From DASQDN01 sp963833675 (GTDB taxonomy: Bacteria > Acidobacteriota > Terriglobia > Bryobacterales > Bryobacteraceae): a stretch of 64,000 nucleotides of DNA. The notes below the pieces were generated by a model. It was not told where the DNA came from. It did no database searches and saw nothing but the letters and a program-made list of their open reading frames with translations. The stretch lies in contig CAWHYW010000010.1 of the NCBI GenBank assembly GCA_963833675.1, positions 124,001-188,000 on the forward strand, given 5' to 3'. Below, one piece after another: positions 44,762 to 53,810 of this stretch. Position 1 is the stretch's first letter; every line of letters starts with the position of its first letter. The translations under genes were made by a program, and so were the position numbers.

Positions 44762-46109
44762 CTATAGCAATGTTCCCCGCCCGAGCAACCAGCGGGGATC
44801 GAATCGCCTTTTCACGGAACGCATCGCTTCGATTTCCTCGGCAGTGTATTGGATCGCGAGCAGGTTTGCTTTCCTTTTGCCCAATCCATGCTCAGCCGAC
44901 ACGGTCCCACCTAAGCGCACTGCATCGCAGGCAAACTGGGTAATCAGCGCTTTCGCGCGTTCCGCTTCTTCGCCCGATTGGGGAAGGATGTTGACATGTA
45001 CGTGCGCATCGCCGATATGGCCGAAGATGACGTACTGACCTGGAAACTCGCGCTCCAGCGCTTCCCGATAGATCGCAATCATCTCGCGATTCCGTTCGAA
45101 CGGCACGGCGAAGTCGGTATTCATCTTCAGGACTCCCCGACGCCGGACTAGATCATTCACTGCTTCCGGCAGGGCATGACGGAAGCGGCGAAAGCGCTCG
45201 CGATCGAACTCGCTTGCGGCGAACCAGGATGCTTCCGTCAGTGCCTTCGCGGACGACAGCCGAGCATCCCAGGCGTCATATTGCGATTCCGCATCGATTT
45301 GCTGCTCAATCAACAATGCCGCTTTGGCGCCGGCTGGAATATCCGGGTATGCCGGACGAAGCAGCGCAAGCGAACCGGCATCGATGTACTCCAGCATTCG
45401 GAGCCCCTCAACACACCTCCAACGAATCGACAGCATCCAATGCGTCGTCATCGGATCGAAAGAACACAACTCCGGCGAGTAGTTCTTCGGGAACGGGTAG
45501 CAATCGCACGACCGCTTGTGTGATGGCGCCCAGCGTACCTTCCGACCCAATGAAAAGATCCATGAAGTCCATACCACGCCTTAACGGAAAACCGGCTGTA
45601 TGTTTCGTGGTGTCAGGTCTGGGCAGCTCGGGCGCATCAAAGGGAACCGGATCGCCACGGCGAAGACTCAGAACCGATCCGTCCATCAACGCGACACGTA
45701 TCGCGAGCACGTGACGGCGTGTGTCGCCGTAAAGAAAGCTGCGCGATCCCGAAGCGTTCGTCGCGATCGTGCCGCCGATCGAAGCGGAGATCTCGGTGGG
45801 GTCAGGAGCGTAGAACTGTTTGCTGCTGGCCGCCGCGGCTTGCACTTCGCGAAGAAGGACGCCCGCGCCTACACTCGCCGATCCGTCCTGGATAGTGATC
45901 TCGCGAAAGCACTCCAGTGAGACCACTACGCCGCCGAATGGCACACGTCCACCTGTGATGCCCGTACCCGCTCCTGCAATGGTTACTGGCGTCTGATTCG
46001 CCGATGCGTCGGCGAGAATCGCCGTAAGCTGGGCCTCATTCCGGGGAATGTGAACACGATCCGCATGTCCTTTGAAGCCGGACGCATCTTCGACATACCC
46101 GGAGTTCAA
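44762..46109 (-). CDS. FAD-linked oxidase, GlcD/D-lactate dehydrogenase type (one frameshift)
   Basis: Restored to about 448 residues. The TTG start is 1 nt after the RNase J stop. The FAD-binding domain has TPVTIAGAGTGITGGRVPFG, DPTEISASIGGTIATNASGS and LFIGSEGTLGAITQAVVRLL. After SLEVC an extra base at 45411-45412 ends the frame; removing it joins EGLRMLEYIDAGSLALLR and the C-terminal catalytic cap with VIFGHIGDAHVHVNILPQ (metal-binding His) and GTVSAEHGLGKRKANLL. Likely substrates are glycolate, D-lactate or another 2-hydroxy acid. It is translated with RNase J, probably only through read-through. Confidence 0.88.
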
Positions 46110-46110
46110 A

Positions 46111-47778
46111 TTAAACCTCGAGGATAACCGGCATGATCAACGGCCGGCGCTGCGTCTGCTTGTTGAGATAGCGGCGTAGATCCGCGCGAATCTTTTCCTG
46201 CATGACACCCCAGTCAGTCCTCTCCTCGGCGCTGGAGTTCTCGAGTGTACGTGCCACCACCTGACGGGCCTCCTGTATCAGGAAGCCGTCGTCCATCGAG
46301 ACGAATCCTCGCGATACGAGTTCAGGCAGGCTCTCACTCTTGCCCGTATGCTTACTAATCGCAATAATCGGAATCACGAAGCCGTCCTCGGAAAGATGCC
46401 GCCGGTCGCGAATGATGATGTCCTCGACCACCTCGTCGAGACTGCCGGAATCGATGCACACGCGACCGACGGGCACTTTAGGACCCATGCGGGCGCCGAG
46501 ATCGTCGATTTCGACTGTTTCGCCGGTTTCCAACACGAACGTCCGCTCCAGGCCGGCACTCAAAAGATGACCCGCAAGGGAAGCGTGCTTGGCCATCTGC
46601 AGATATTCGCCATGTATCGGAATAAAGTAGCGCGGGCGAACGAGATTGAGGACGAGCTTAAGTTCCTCTGCACTCGCATGACCCGACACGTGTACCGGCG
46701 GGTTCATGTTGCCGTAAATCATGTCGGCTCCGCGCCGGGCCATGTGATTCATCATTCGGCCGATCGCCTTCTCATTCCCGGGAATAATGCGCGAGCTCAA
46801 CACTACCGTGTCTCCGGTCTCGACGCTGAGGCTCTTATGGTTATCGACGGCGATTCGCGATAACGCCGACATAGGCTCACCCTGCGTCCCAGAGGCCACA
46901 ATGCAGACCTTGTGCTTCGGCGCCGTCATGATGTCCTGCGGACGAAGCAGAACGCCATCTGGAATGTGCAGAAGTCCCAGACTATGAGAAATCTCGGTAA
47001 CGCTATTCATGCTGCGGCCCAGGAATGCGACCTTGCGTCCAAACTCATGGGACAACTCCAGGATCATCTGCAGCCGGTGGATAGAAGAACTGAAACACGA
47101 GATGACCAGACGTCCCTCTGCGCGATTGAAGATATCTTCGAAGCGCGGTCGGACTGCCCGTTCGCTTTCCGTGTAGCCCGGACGATTGACATTCGTCGAA
47201 TCGCTCATCAGCAATAACACGCCGCGCTTGCCGTAATCCGCCAGCGTGTGGAGATCGAACAGCTCGTTGTCTGTGGGCGTCGGATCGACCTTGAAATCTC
47301 CCGTGTGGATGATTACACCGAGCGGCGTCGTAATCGCCAGCGCAACCGCGCTCACAATAGAGTGCGTCACCCGGATGAACTCGATCTCGAAGGGCCCGAG
47401 CTGAACTTTGTCGTTTGGTTTGACGCGATTAAGCCGGGCTTCTTTGAGGAGCTCATGTTCTTCCAGGCGTCTCTCGACTAGCGCCAGCGTGAACGGTGTG
47501 CCATAGATCGGCAGGCTCATCTGCGAAAGCAGAAACGGCACGCCGCCGATGTGATCTTCATGCCCGTGGGTCAGGATCAGGCCGCGAACCATCTCCCGAT
47601 GCTCCTCGAGGTAGGCAAAATCGGGCGTTACGATGTCCACTCCGAGCAGTTCCGCATCGGGAAACATCATCCCGGCATCGACAACGATAATGTCGTCACC
47701 GTAGCGGATCGCCATCGAGTTCATGCCGAACTCTCCCAACCCGCCCAGCGGAATTATGTGCAGCTTTCGATCAGACAT
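46111..47778 (-). CDS. rnj: Ribonuclease J
   Basis: 555 residues, the full RNase J length. The metallo-beta-lactamase core is clear: HIIPLGGLGEFGMNSMAIRY, the zinc motif LTHGHEDHIGGVPFLL, HTGDFKVDPTP and MSDSTNVNRPGYTESE. The beta-CASP domain has CFSSSIHRLQMILEL and IVASGTQGEPMSALSRIAVD with GHASAEELKLVL, and the C-terminal domain is present. It acts as a 5'-3' exo- and endoribonuclease in mRNA decay and RNA maturation. The FAD oxidase gene follows without a gap; no terminator lies between. Confidence 0.95.
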   Translation of the reverse strand: MSDRKLHIIPLGGLGEFGMNSMAIRYGDDIIVVDAGMMFPDAELLGVDIVTPDFAYLEEHREMVRGLILTHGHEDHIGGVPFLLSQMSLPIYGTPFTLALVERRLEEHELLKEARLNRVKPNDKVQLGPFEIEFIRVTHSIVSAVALAITTPLGVIIHTGDFKVDPTPTDNELFDLHTLADYGKRGVLLLMSDSTNVNRPGYTESERAVRPRFEDIFNRAEGRLVISCFSSSIHRLQMILELSHEFGRKVAFLGRSMNSVTEISHSLGLLHIPDGVLLRPQDIMTAPKHKVCIVASGTQGEPMSALSRIAVDNHKSLSVETGDTVVLSSRIIPGNEKAIGRMMNHMARRGADMIYGNMNPPVHVSGHASAEELKLVLNLVRPRYFIPIHGEYLQMAKHASLAGHLLSAGLERTFVLETGETVEIDDLGARMGPKVPVGRVCIDSGSLDEVVEDIIIRDRRHLSEDGFVIPIIAISKHTGKSESLPELVSRGFVSMDDGFLIQEARQVVARTLENSSAEERTDWGVMQEKIRADLRRYLNKQTQRRPLIMPVILEV

Positions 47779-47878
47779 CTAAGTCCCAAATGTAGCAGAC
47801 CCTTCCGAAAAGTCGTCGCGGATGATCTCACCGTGACCTCCGTTCAGCAGGAACTCACAACGGCGTCATACGGCTTGC

Positions 47879-48652
47879 ATGACCCTGCGCTTTGAAAACG
47901 CTCGCAGGACAATTATGCTCGCAGCGCACCCGGATGACGAGTCGATTGGAGCGGGCGCTACATTGGCCAGTTTGCCGGCCTTGTTGATCATCCATGCGAC
48001 CGACGGCTCGCCGCCCGATATGCAGGATGCGCGTAAGCACGGGTATACGAGCAGAAGAGCTTACGCGAACGCGCGCAGGCAGGAACTGCATCGGGCGCTG
48101 GAGGTGGCTGACGCGGATCATGCGGAATTGATCGAATGGCAAGTTCCGGACAAGCAGGCGGCCCATCACATGAGAAAGCTCACTGAGCTTCTGTCGCCTA
48201 TGCTTCGGGATCACGACTTGTTGATGACACACCCCTATGAGGGCGGTCATCCGGACCACGATGCCTGCTCCTTTTCGGCTCATGCCGCGACGCGCCTGAG
48301 CGGGAAAAAAGTGACGTTGGCGGAGTTCACTTCTTATCACAACGGACCTGAAGGTTTCATTGCGGCAGAGTTCCTGCAAGGCTCGGGAGATGTGCTGACG
48401 GTGGAGTTGACCGAAGCGCAGAAGGCGCGAAAACGATGGATGCTATCGTGTTTCGCCACACAAGCGGACGTCCTGAAATATTTTCCGATTGAGCGGGAGA
48501 GATTCCGCCCGGCCCCCACGTACGACTTCACTAAACCTCCGCATGAGGGCCGCCTGTTTTACGAGCAGCAGGATTGGGGAATGACCGGCCAAGCCTTCTG
48601 CGAATTGGCCGTCCACGCCATGGCTGAGTTGGGACTCGAGGGACCAGCGTGA
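47879..48652 (+). CDS. PIG-L/LmbE-family deacetylase
   Basis: 257 residues. The PIG-L zinc motifs are complete: TIMLAAHPDDESIGAGATLA (H-P-D-D-E) and THPYEGGHPDHDACSFSAHA (H-x-D-H). These enzymes remove acetyl groups from GlcNAc-type sugars, as in MshB, BshB and lipid GlcNAc-PI. It overlaps the glycosyltransferase gene by 4 nt (GTGA), so the two probably act on the same glycan or small-molecule conjugate. Cytosolic. Confidence 0.92.
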   Translation: MTLRFENARRTIMLAAHPDDESIGAGATLASLPALLIIHATDGSPPDMQDARKHGYTSRRAYANARRQELHRALEVADADHAELIEWQVPDKQAAHHMRKLTELLSPMLRDHDLLMTHPYEGGHPDHDACSFSAHAATRLSGKKVTLAEFTSYHNGPEGFIAAEFLQGSGDVLTVELTEAQKARKRWMLSCFATQADVLKYFPIERERFRPAPTYDFTKPPHEGRLFYEQQDWGMTGQAFCELAVHAMAELGLEGPA

Positions 48653-50483
48653 AACTGACGATCCTCAGTGTCGCTTATCCATTCGCGCCCGTCGGTCCAG
48701 ATGCCGTAGGAGGAGCCGAGCAAGTACAAGCTCAAGTTGAGCGGGCAACTGTGCAAGCTGGGCATCGCTCGATAGTCATCGCGATGGAAGGCTCGCAAGT
48801 CGCGGGAGAGTTGATCGCCATACCTGCTCATCGTGCGCTCGACGACTGCGCTCGTTCGGCGGGGCGTGCGAAAGTGCGAGAGGCCATCGCAAAGGCGCTT
48901 GAATCGGAAGATGTTGACGTCCTCCATTTTCATGGAATCGACTTCGCCGAGTACTTGCCGCAGCAAGGGCCGCCTGCCCTCGTAACCTTGCATCTACCTC
49001 CGGATTGGTACCCCTCTGGAATCTGGACGATTTCGCGGCCGAAAACCCATATTCATTGCGTCTCGCAGTCACAGGCGAGCCGTTGCCCACCAGCAGCGCG
49101 CCTTTGGCCAGTGATTCCGAACGGCGTCGATCTCGATTTATTCCGCGCCAGAAGCGAAAAACGCGGATTCGCGCTGATGCTCGGCAGGGTCTGTCCGGAA
49201 AAAGGCTTTCACATCGGCATGGATGCCGCAGATCGTGCCCGGATTCCCGTTTGGATCGGAGGAGAAGTTTTCGGATATGAGGCGCATCAGCGGTACTTCA
49301 GGGAGCAGATTCAATCGAGGCTTCAGTACACGAACCACAGATTTCTAGGCCCTCTGAATTCAGTGCGCAAGCGACGGCTGTTGGCTGGCGCGAAGTGCCT
49401 CCTCGTGCCAAGCCTGGCGCCCGAAACCAGCTCTCTTGTGGCAATGGAAGCCCTTGCTTCCGGAACTCCCGTGATCGCGTTCCAGTCCGGCGCGTTGACA
49501 GAAATTGTCGAGCATGGAGTCACAGGCTTTCTGGTCGAGAACGGCTGCGAGATGGCGGAAGCTATCTCGCAAATCGAGCGCATCGACCCGAGCGCCTGTC
49601 GAAAGGCGGCCGAAGAACGTTTCCCTTTGAGGGAGACAACCGAGGCGTATCTCGCGGAATATCGGCGGATGTTCGAAGAAGAATGGCGGGCGTTGTACGA
49701 CGAGTGCCCGCGCGTCACTCCTTTTGCCAGCCCGGAATGGCTGTCCGGTTGGCCGCTCAATTTCGCAGAAGGTTCGGCGAAACGGCAAACTCGTCGCCAT
49801 CGCTGCTCTCGGCGAGATGCAGCTCTCGGATTATCGTGACGTGCTCGTACAGGACCGCGATGCGGCCGAAAAGTTGTGGGCGAAGCTGCCTCCCTGCACA
49901 CTGGATGAGATCCCACCCGATTCACCGTTCCTCGAGGCGATCACGTGCAAAACGGAAGATGCATCGTGGTGTCCATTCGTTCGACTCAACGACCTAATAT
50001 TATCCGTCCAAACTCGAAAAGAACTTGCGGCTACAGCGACACAAACTCCAGCAAAGAGGAGGCGAATTCTGCCTGGCTTCCCTCGGTGAAACGAGTGAGT
50101 ATCTCGAAGCGCTCTTTGAATTGCATTCCAGGCGATGGCATGGCGAAGGCGTGCTCGAGTCAGAAGAGCTGAAAGCCTTCCACCGCCAAGTCGCGCCGGC
50201 ATTCGCGCGAAGAGGATGGCTGCGATTTCACGGCATTCGTCTGGACGGCCGGCTGTGCGCCGTCCTTTACGCGTTTGCGAAGGACGGACACGTCTATTAC
50301 TACTTGAGCGGCTACGATCCGGTGCTCGCCGACTGTGGCCCCGGATCACTCCTGATCCACGAAGCAATGCGATACGCGATCGAACAAGGCGATTGCGAGT
50401 TCGATTTTCTTCGCGGAGCCGAGCCGTATAAATATCGCTGGGGCGCTGAGAATCGAATCAACAAACGAATGCTAAAAATATGA
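48649..50483 (+). CDS. GT4 glycosyltransferase fused to a CelD/BcsL-type GNAT (frameshifts)
   Basis: Restored to about 611 residues from GTG 48649. Residues 1 to about 345 form a GT-B family 4 transferase: FAPVGPDAVGGAEQVQAQVE, VIPNGVDLDLF, FALMLGRVCPEKGFHIGMDA and the donor loop PETSSLVAMEALASGTPVIA. The same frame continues into WRALYDECPRVTPFASPEWL, the opening of a CelD-like GNAT. A missing C at 49764 and a missing A at 49780-49782 explain the stop; after that come NGKLVAIAALGEMQLSDYRD, an extra T at 50000-50001, and SKLEKNLRLQRHKLQQRGGE to YYYLSGYDPVLADCGPGSLL. Glycosyl transfer and N-acylation in one chain fits a deacetylate-then-acylate route with the PIG-L neighbour. Confidence 0.75.
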
Positions 50484-51286
50484 GACAACTTGCGATCCGA
50501 TGGACGATCGGAGATGTCAGTTTACGTGGTTACGATGCCCTGCGGCTATCGATCCTGGGCCTGACTCAACTAGTTCCCGATGCGAAATTCATCGTTGCGG
50601 TAAATTCGGTTCCCGTCGAACAGGCGAAACGCCGGCTGGGCGAAGTTGCGGATGTGGTCGATTGGATCACGTCGGACGGGAGGACTCCGCCTTGGCTAGA
50701 CCCTTATTTGGATGACAATTTCGCGGAAGGGGTGGCCTGGAAGTTCGTTCCTGTCCGGCTATTCCCGGATCGCCATGAACTCTCACTGGATAACGACGTC
50801 GTCTTGTGGGAGTTGCCGCCAGCTATGAAGCAGTGGATCGAGGACGGAGACAGTTGTCTGTTGGCAGAAGACGTTTCGCGCGCCTACGGCCAATTTGACG
50901 AAGTATGCGACAATCGGCCTCTCAATTCCGGTATCCGCGGGCTGCCTCCCGGCCTGGCTATGGACCGCGAACTGAGAACCTTCCTCGAGCGGCGGCCGGT
51001 GCGCTTGACGACCGAGCTTGATGAACAGGGTCTCCAGGTTGCCGTGCTCACGCGGCGCAAACACCTCGTCGTGAGCGCCCAGGACGTATCGATCTGCTCT
51101 CCGTTTCCACCCCACACGAGAATGTTAGGGAAATGCGGAGCTCACTTCGTCGGCCTCAACGGTAAGAAGTTACCGTGGAGCTTCCAAGGCAAGTCCGGCG
51201 AAGAATACCTCTACGCGAACTGGGATGGCTGGCTGCCCGAAATTCGATCGCGCATTCAGGCGGCAGCGAGTGCAAGTCTCGTATAA
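50480..51286 (+). CDS. Putative GT-A-like transferase of unknown family
   Basis: 268 residues. ATG 50480 overlaps the GNAT stop (ATGA). It opens LAIRWTIGDVSLRGYDALRL and has a candidate nucleotide-sugar/Mn motif LSLDNDVVLWELP (D-N-D) and later a NSGIRGLPPG stretch resembling the small-loop region of GT-A folds. No signal peptide or membrane helix is present. The place in an operon with PIG-L and GT4-GNAT supports a role in the same glycan pathway. I do not recognise the family, so the fold is an inference. Confidence 0.55.
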   Translation: MRQLAIRWTIGDVSLRGYDALRLSILGLTQLVPDAKFIVAVNSVPVEQAKRRLGEVADVVDWITSDGRTPPWLDPYLDDNFAEGVAWKFVPVRLFPDRHELSLDNDVVLWELPPAMKQWIEDGDSCLLAEDVSRAYGQFDEVCDNRPLNSGIRGLPPGLAMDRELRTFLERRPVRLTTELDEQGLQVAVLTRRKHLVVSAQDVSICSPFPPHTRMLGKCGAHFVGLNGKKLPWSFQGKSGEEYLYANWDGWLPEIRSRIQAAASASLV

Positions 51287-52048
51287 GCAACCTGGAATCC
51301 GCTGCGTTCATAATTGCGCTGTGAAATAGACCCGGGTACTGTCAGCGCCGTCGCCAGATCGCAATCGATAGCTTTGGCGGTTAACAAACGAGCCCGGATC
51401 AGCTCTTTTTGCACACCGCGGCCACGCGCGTTGGGAAGTGTGCTGTCGCCAAACAGGATGGCGACCCGTCCATGACGAATCATCGCTCCACCCCCAAGCG
51501 GCTCGCCGGAAGGACATCGCGCCAGATAACAAAAGATATGAGGGATGCTCGCGATGATTCTGCCGGAAATGGCGCGATCCTCATCGACCTGGTCGAGCGT
51601 CCTCGAAACCGGCCGAAACGGTCCGTTCCCAAAGTGACCGCGTCCCGACGCGAATCGGTTCGATCACCACGTCTCGTTTGTGCGGAAGCGTTTTCGTCCG
51701 GCTGGGAACACACGCCATGACACTCATAAGATCGCAGCCTCTGTACCCGAGTTCGTGAAGCTGGCGATGAAGTTCGGAATTTGTTCGCGGGCACAGCGGG
51801 ATCAGCCCCGCCGCGGAGTGGGTTCGGAAAAACTGCTCCATGTCGGCCACTTCCGCACGTGACAACCGTCCGCGCCGGCCGGCGCCCACCGCAGAGGCTA
51901 CCCCGGATGCGGCCGATACCAGGTAGCCGCTATTGAACGGCAAAACTGACGCTCGCCGGCCCCTAAGCCTCGCGTGCGAGTCCGCACAAGCGATGGCGTT
52001 TCTGGCCTCCGCCTGTTCGATCAGCTCAACCATTCGTACTTCTGGCAA
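51256..52048 (-). CDS. GNAT-family acetyltransferase (one frameshift)
   Basis: Restored to about 263 residues. The TTG start at 52048 is supported by GAGGAGGG nine bases upstream. The N-terminal half (VELIEQAEARNAIACADSHA … LGYRGCDLMSVMACV) is an apparent degenerate GNAT-like domain. After FEDA an extra base near 51592-51600 shifts the frame, and the second half resumes with DQVDEDRAISGRIIASIPHI, GGGAMIRHGRVAILFGDSTL and the acetyl-CoA loop GRGVQKELIRARLLTA, ending in NYERSGFQVAYTRL. It is convergent with the previous operon and overlaps it by 31 nt. Substrate unknown. Confidence 0.75.
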
Positions 52049-52257
52049 CTTGCGCAGCCCTCCTCTGGCTTCAACGAGGACTATTTACGCAGTTGCTCAG
52101 TCCACGGAAAGCTTTTTTTCAGTTGTTCGGTACTACCTATTTTAGCAAACTCTTAGATTAGTAAGGTACTTCTCACTTTGGACTAACGATTGCAGGACCG
52201 GAAACACGATGCCGAACCGCCTATCGAGTTCCTATCTACGACATCGAATGGGAAACC

Positions 52258-52959
52258 TTGATCGCTCAAGAGCATTGGCAGACTTACAAGTGCGTTCTGG
52301 ATCGCGCCATCCGCGAAAAGGTCCCCTTCGCGCTGGGAGGCGGGCTCTCGGTTGGCATTTACATAGGTAACGCTCGATATACCAAAGACTTAGACTTATA
52401 TATCCTGCCCGAGGATCGGGATCGGCTGGTCCAGATGACTACCCGGTGCGGATTGGCGGATTACTACGATACGAAGCCATATGACCGCAATTGGATCTAC
52501 CGCGCGCATACGGGCGAAATCATCGTCGATTCGATCTGGGCAATGGCAAACAGGAGGACCCAGATCGACTATGGCTGGCTCGATCGCGGTCCTATGATCC
52601 GCATGTTCGATCGGCAAGTTCGTGTAATTCCTCCCGAAGAACTGATTTGGTCGAAGCTTTACGTAATGCAGCGGGATCGCTGCGATTGGCCAGACATCCT
52701 CAACTTGATTTGCGCCACCGGGCCAACGCTCGATTGGAACCACCTGATCGAGCGAGTGGCTGAAGATCTGCCGTTGGTGAAGGCCTTGTTGTCGATCTTC
52801 GCCTGGGTTTCTCCTGAGGAGGCTGCAGCTCTTCCGAACTGGGTGTGGCAGAAACTGGAGCTTCCTCCTCCGGAATCCTCGCGAGATCCCGAAGGACGGC
52901 CACGCCGGCCCGATCTGCTGGATACGCGACCCTGGTTTCGCGAAACGATGGCAGCTTAA
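52258..52959 (+). CDS. Nucleotidyltransferase-fold protein (DUF6036/AbiEii-like)
   Basis: 233 residues from a TTG start. The N-terminal part FALGGGLSVGIYIGNARYTK DLDLYI has the GG-x-S and D-x-D pattern of the minimal nucleotidyltransferase fold, with a third acidic residue in EIIVDSIWAM. The C-terminal half (IPPEELIWSKLYVMQRDRCD) is like AbiEii and DUF6036 relatives. Some such proteins are toxins that modify tRNA or protein; here there is no antitoxin gene in front or behind. The next gene is a sugar isomerase, so a plain metabolic or orphan role is as likely. Confidence 0.65.
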   Translation: MIAQEHWQTYKCVLDRAIREKVPFALGGGLSVGIYIGNARYTKDLDLYILPEDRDRLVQMTTRCGLADYYDTKPYDRNWIYRAHTGEIIVDSIWAMANRRTQIDYGWLDRGPMIRMFDRQVRVIPPEELIWSKLYVMQRDRCDWPDILNLICATGPTLDWNHLIERVAEDLPLVKALLSIFAWVSPEEAAALPNWVWQKLELPPPESSRDPEGRPRRPDLLDTRPWFRETMAA

Positions 52960-52991
52960 GCGCGTCCCCATCTCAGGAGACTTCAATTGAC

Positions 52992-53810
52992 ATGCTGATA
53001 GGCGCCATGAACCACCCTGCCCAGGATGTGCTCGGGGAGATTCGGTGGATGGCGGAAATGGGCCTGGATTTCCTGGATTTTACGATCGAACCGCCCGGCG
53101 CGGCCTCATGGCGGATCAAACCCGCCGAGGTTCGAAGAGAACTCGACCGCTACGGAATGAAAGTCGTGGGCCACACTGCCTTCTATCTGCCTTTTGCGAG
53201 CGCTTTCGAAGGAGTTCGGCGGGCCGCTGTCGATGAGCTGATTCGATGCCTGAGCTTGTTCAGCGAAGTAGGCGCCAAATGGATGAACCTGCATCCCGAC
53301 CGGCACGCGCCAATGCACGACCGGAGCTTCTTCATTGGGCGGAATCTGGAATCCATTGCCGAGTTACAGCAGCATTCCGAGCGCCTGGGCGTAGGCTTGA
53401 TGATTGAGAATCTTCCAGGCGATTTCAACAATGCTGCGCAGTTAGCTGAGTTATTGGGTCCAATGCCTAAACTCGGGCTGCATCTCGACATCGGTCACGC
53501 AAACCTCATGGTTGCCCACAACACAACAGAGGAGATCCTTCGCGCACACGGCAGGCGATTGCGCCACGTGCACCTGCACGACAACCGGGGAGGACAAGCC
53601 GACCTGCACCTTCCTCTCGGCGCCGGAAATCTCGATCTGAATCGCGAGTTACGTGCTCTTAAAGAGTGCGGCTTCGACGGCACGATCACGCTGGAAGTGT
53701 TTACCCCTGACCGTCACTTCCTGGCTTACAGCCGCGACGTTCTGCGGAAGCTGTGGAATGAGATTCAACCGCCCCGCCGGGAGACCGAGCCGGCTATGGC
53801 GAGTCGTTAG
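52992..53810 (+). CDS. Sugar phosphate isomerase/epimerase (xylose-isomerase-like TIM barrel)
   Basis: 272 residues from ATG 52992, preceded by AGGAGA. It is an AP-endonuclease-2/xylose-isomerase-type TIM barrel: WMAEMGLDFLDFTIEPPG, VVGHTAFYLPF, WMNLHPDRHA, GVGLMIENLPGDF (metal Glu), LGLHLDIGHANLMV (Asp/His), HVHLHDNRGG and a C-terminal GTITLEVF (Glu). All expected metal positions are present. Substrate unknown. The gap to the nucleotidyltransferase-fold gene is 32 bp, so they may share a transcript. Its stop overlaps the end of convergent tadG by 4 nt. Confidence 0.88.
   Translation: MLIGAMNHPAQDVLGEIRWMAEMGLDFLDFTIEPPGAASWRIKPAEVRRELDRYGMKVVGHTAFYLPFASAFEGVRRAAVDELIRCLSLFSEVGAKWMNLHPDRHAPMHDRSFFIGRNLESIAELQQHSERLGVGLMIENLPGDFNNAAQLAELLGPMPKLGLHLDIGHANLMVAHNTTEEILRAHGRRLRHVHLHDNRGGQADLHLPLGAGNLDLNRELRALKECGFDGTITLEVFTPDRHFLAYSRDVLRKLWNEIQPPRRETEPAMASR

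Noticed and set aside
52080..52200. AT-rich stretch considered as an attachment site or origin fragment
   Set aside because: No repeats, DnaA boxes or tRNA gene; probably the promoter region of the divergent GNAT and nucleotidyltransferase-fold genes.
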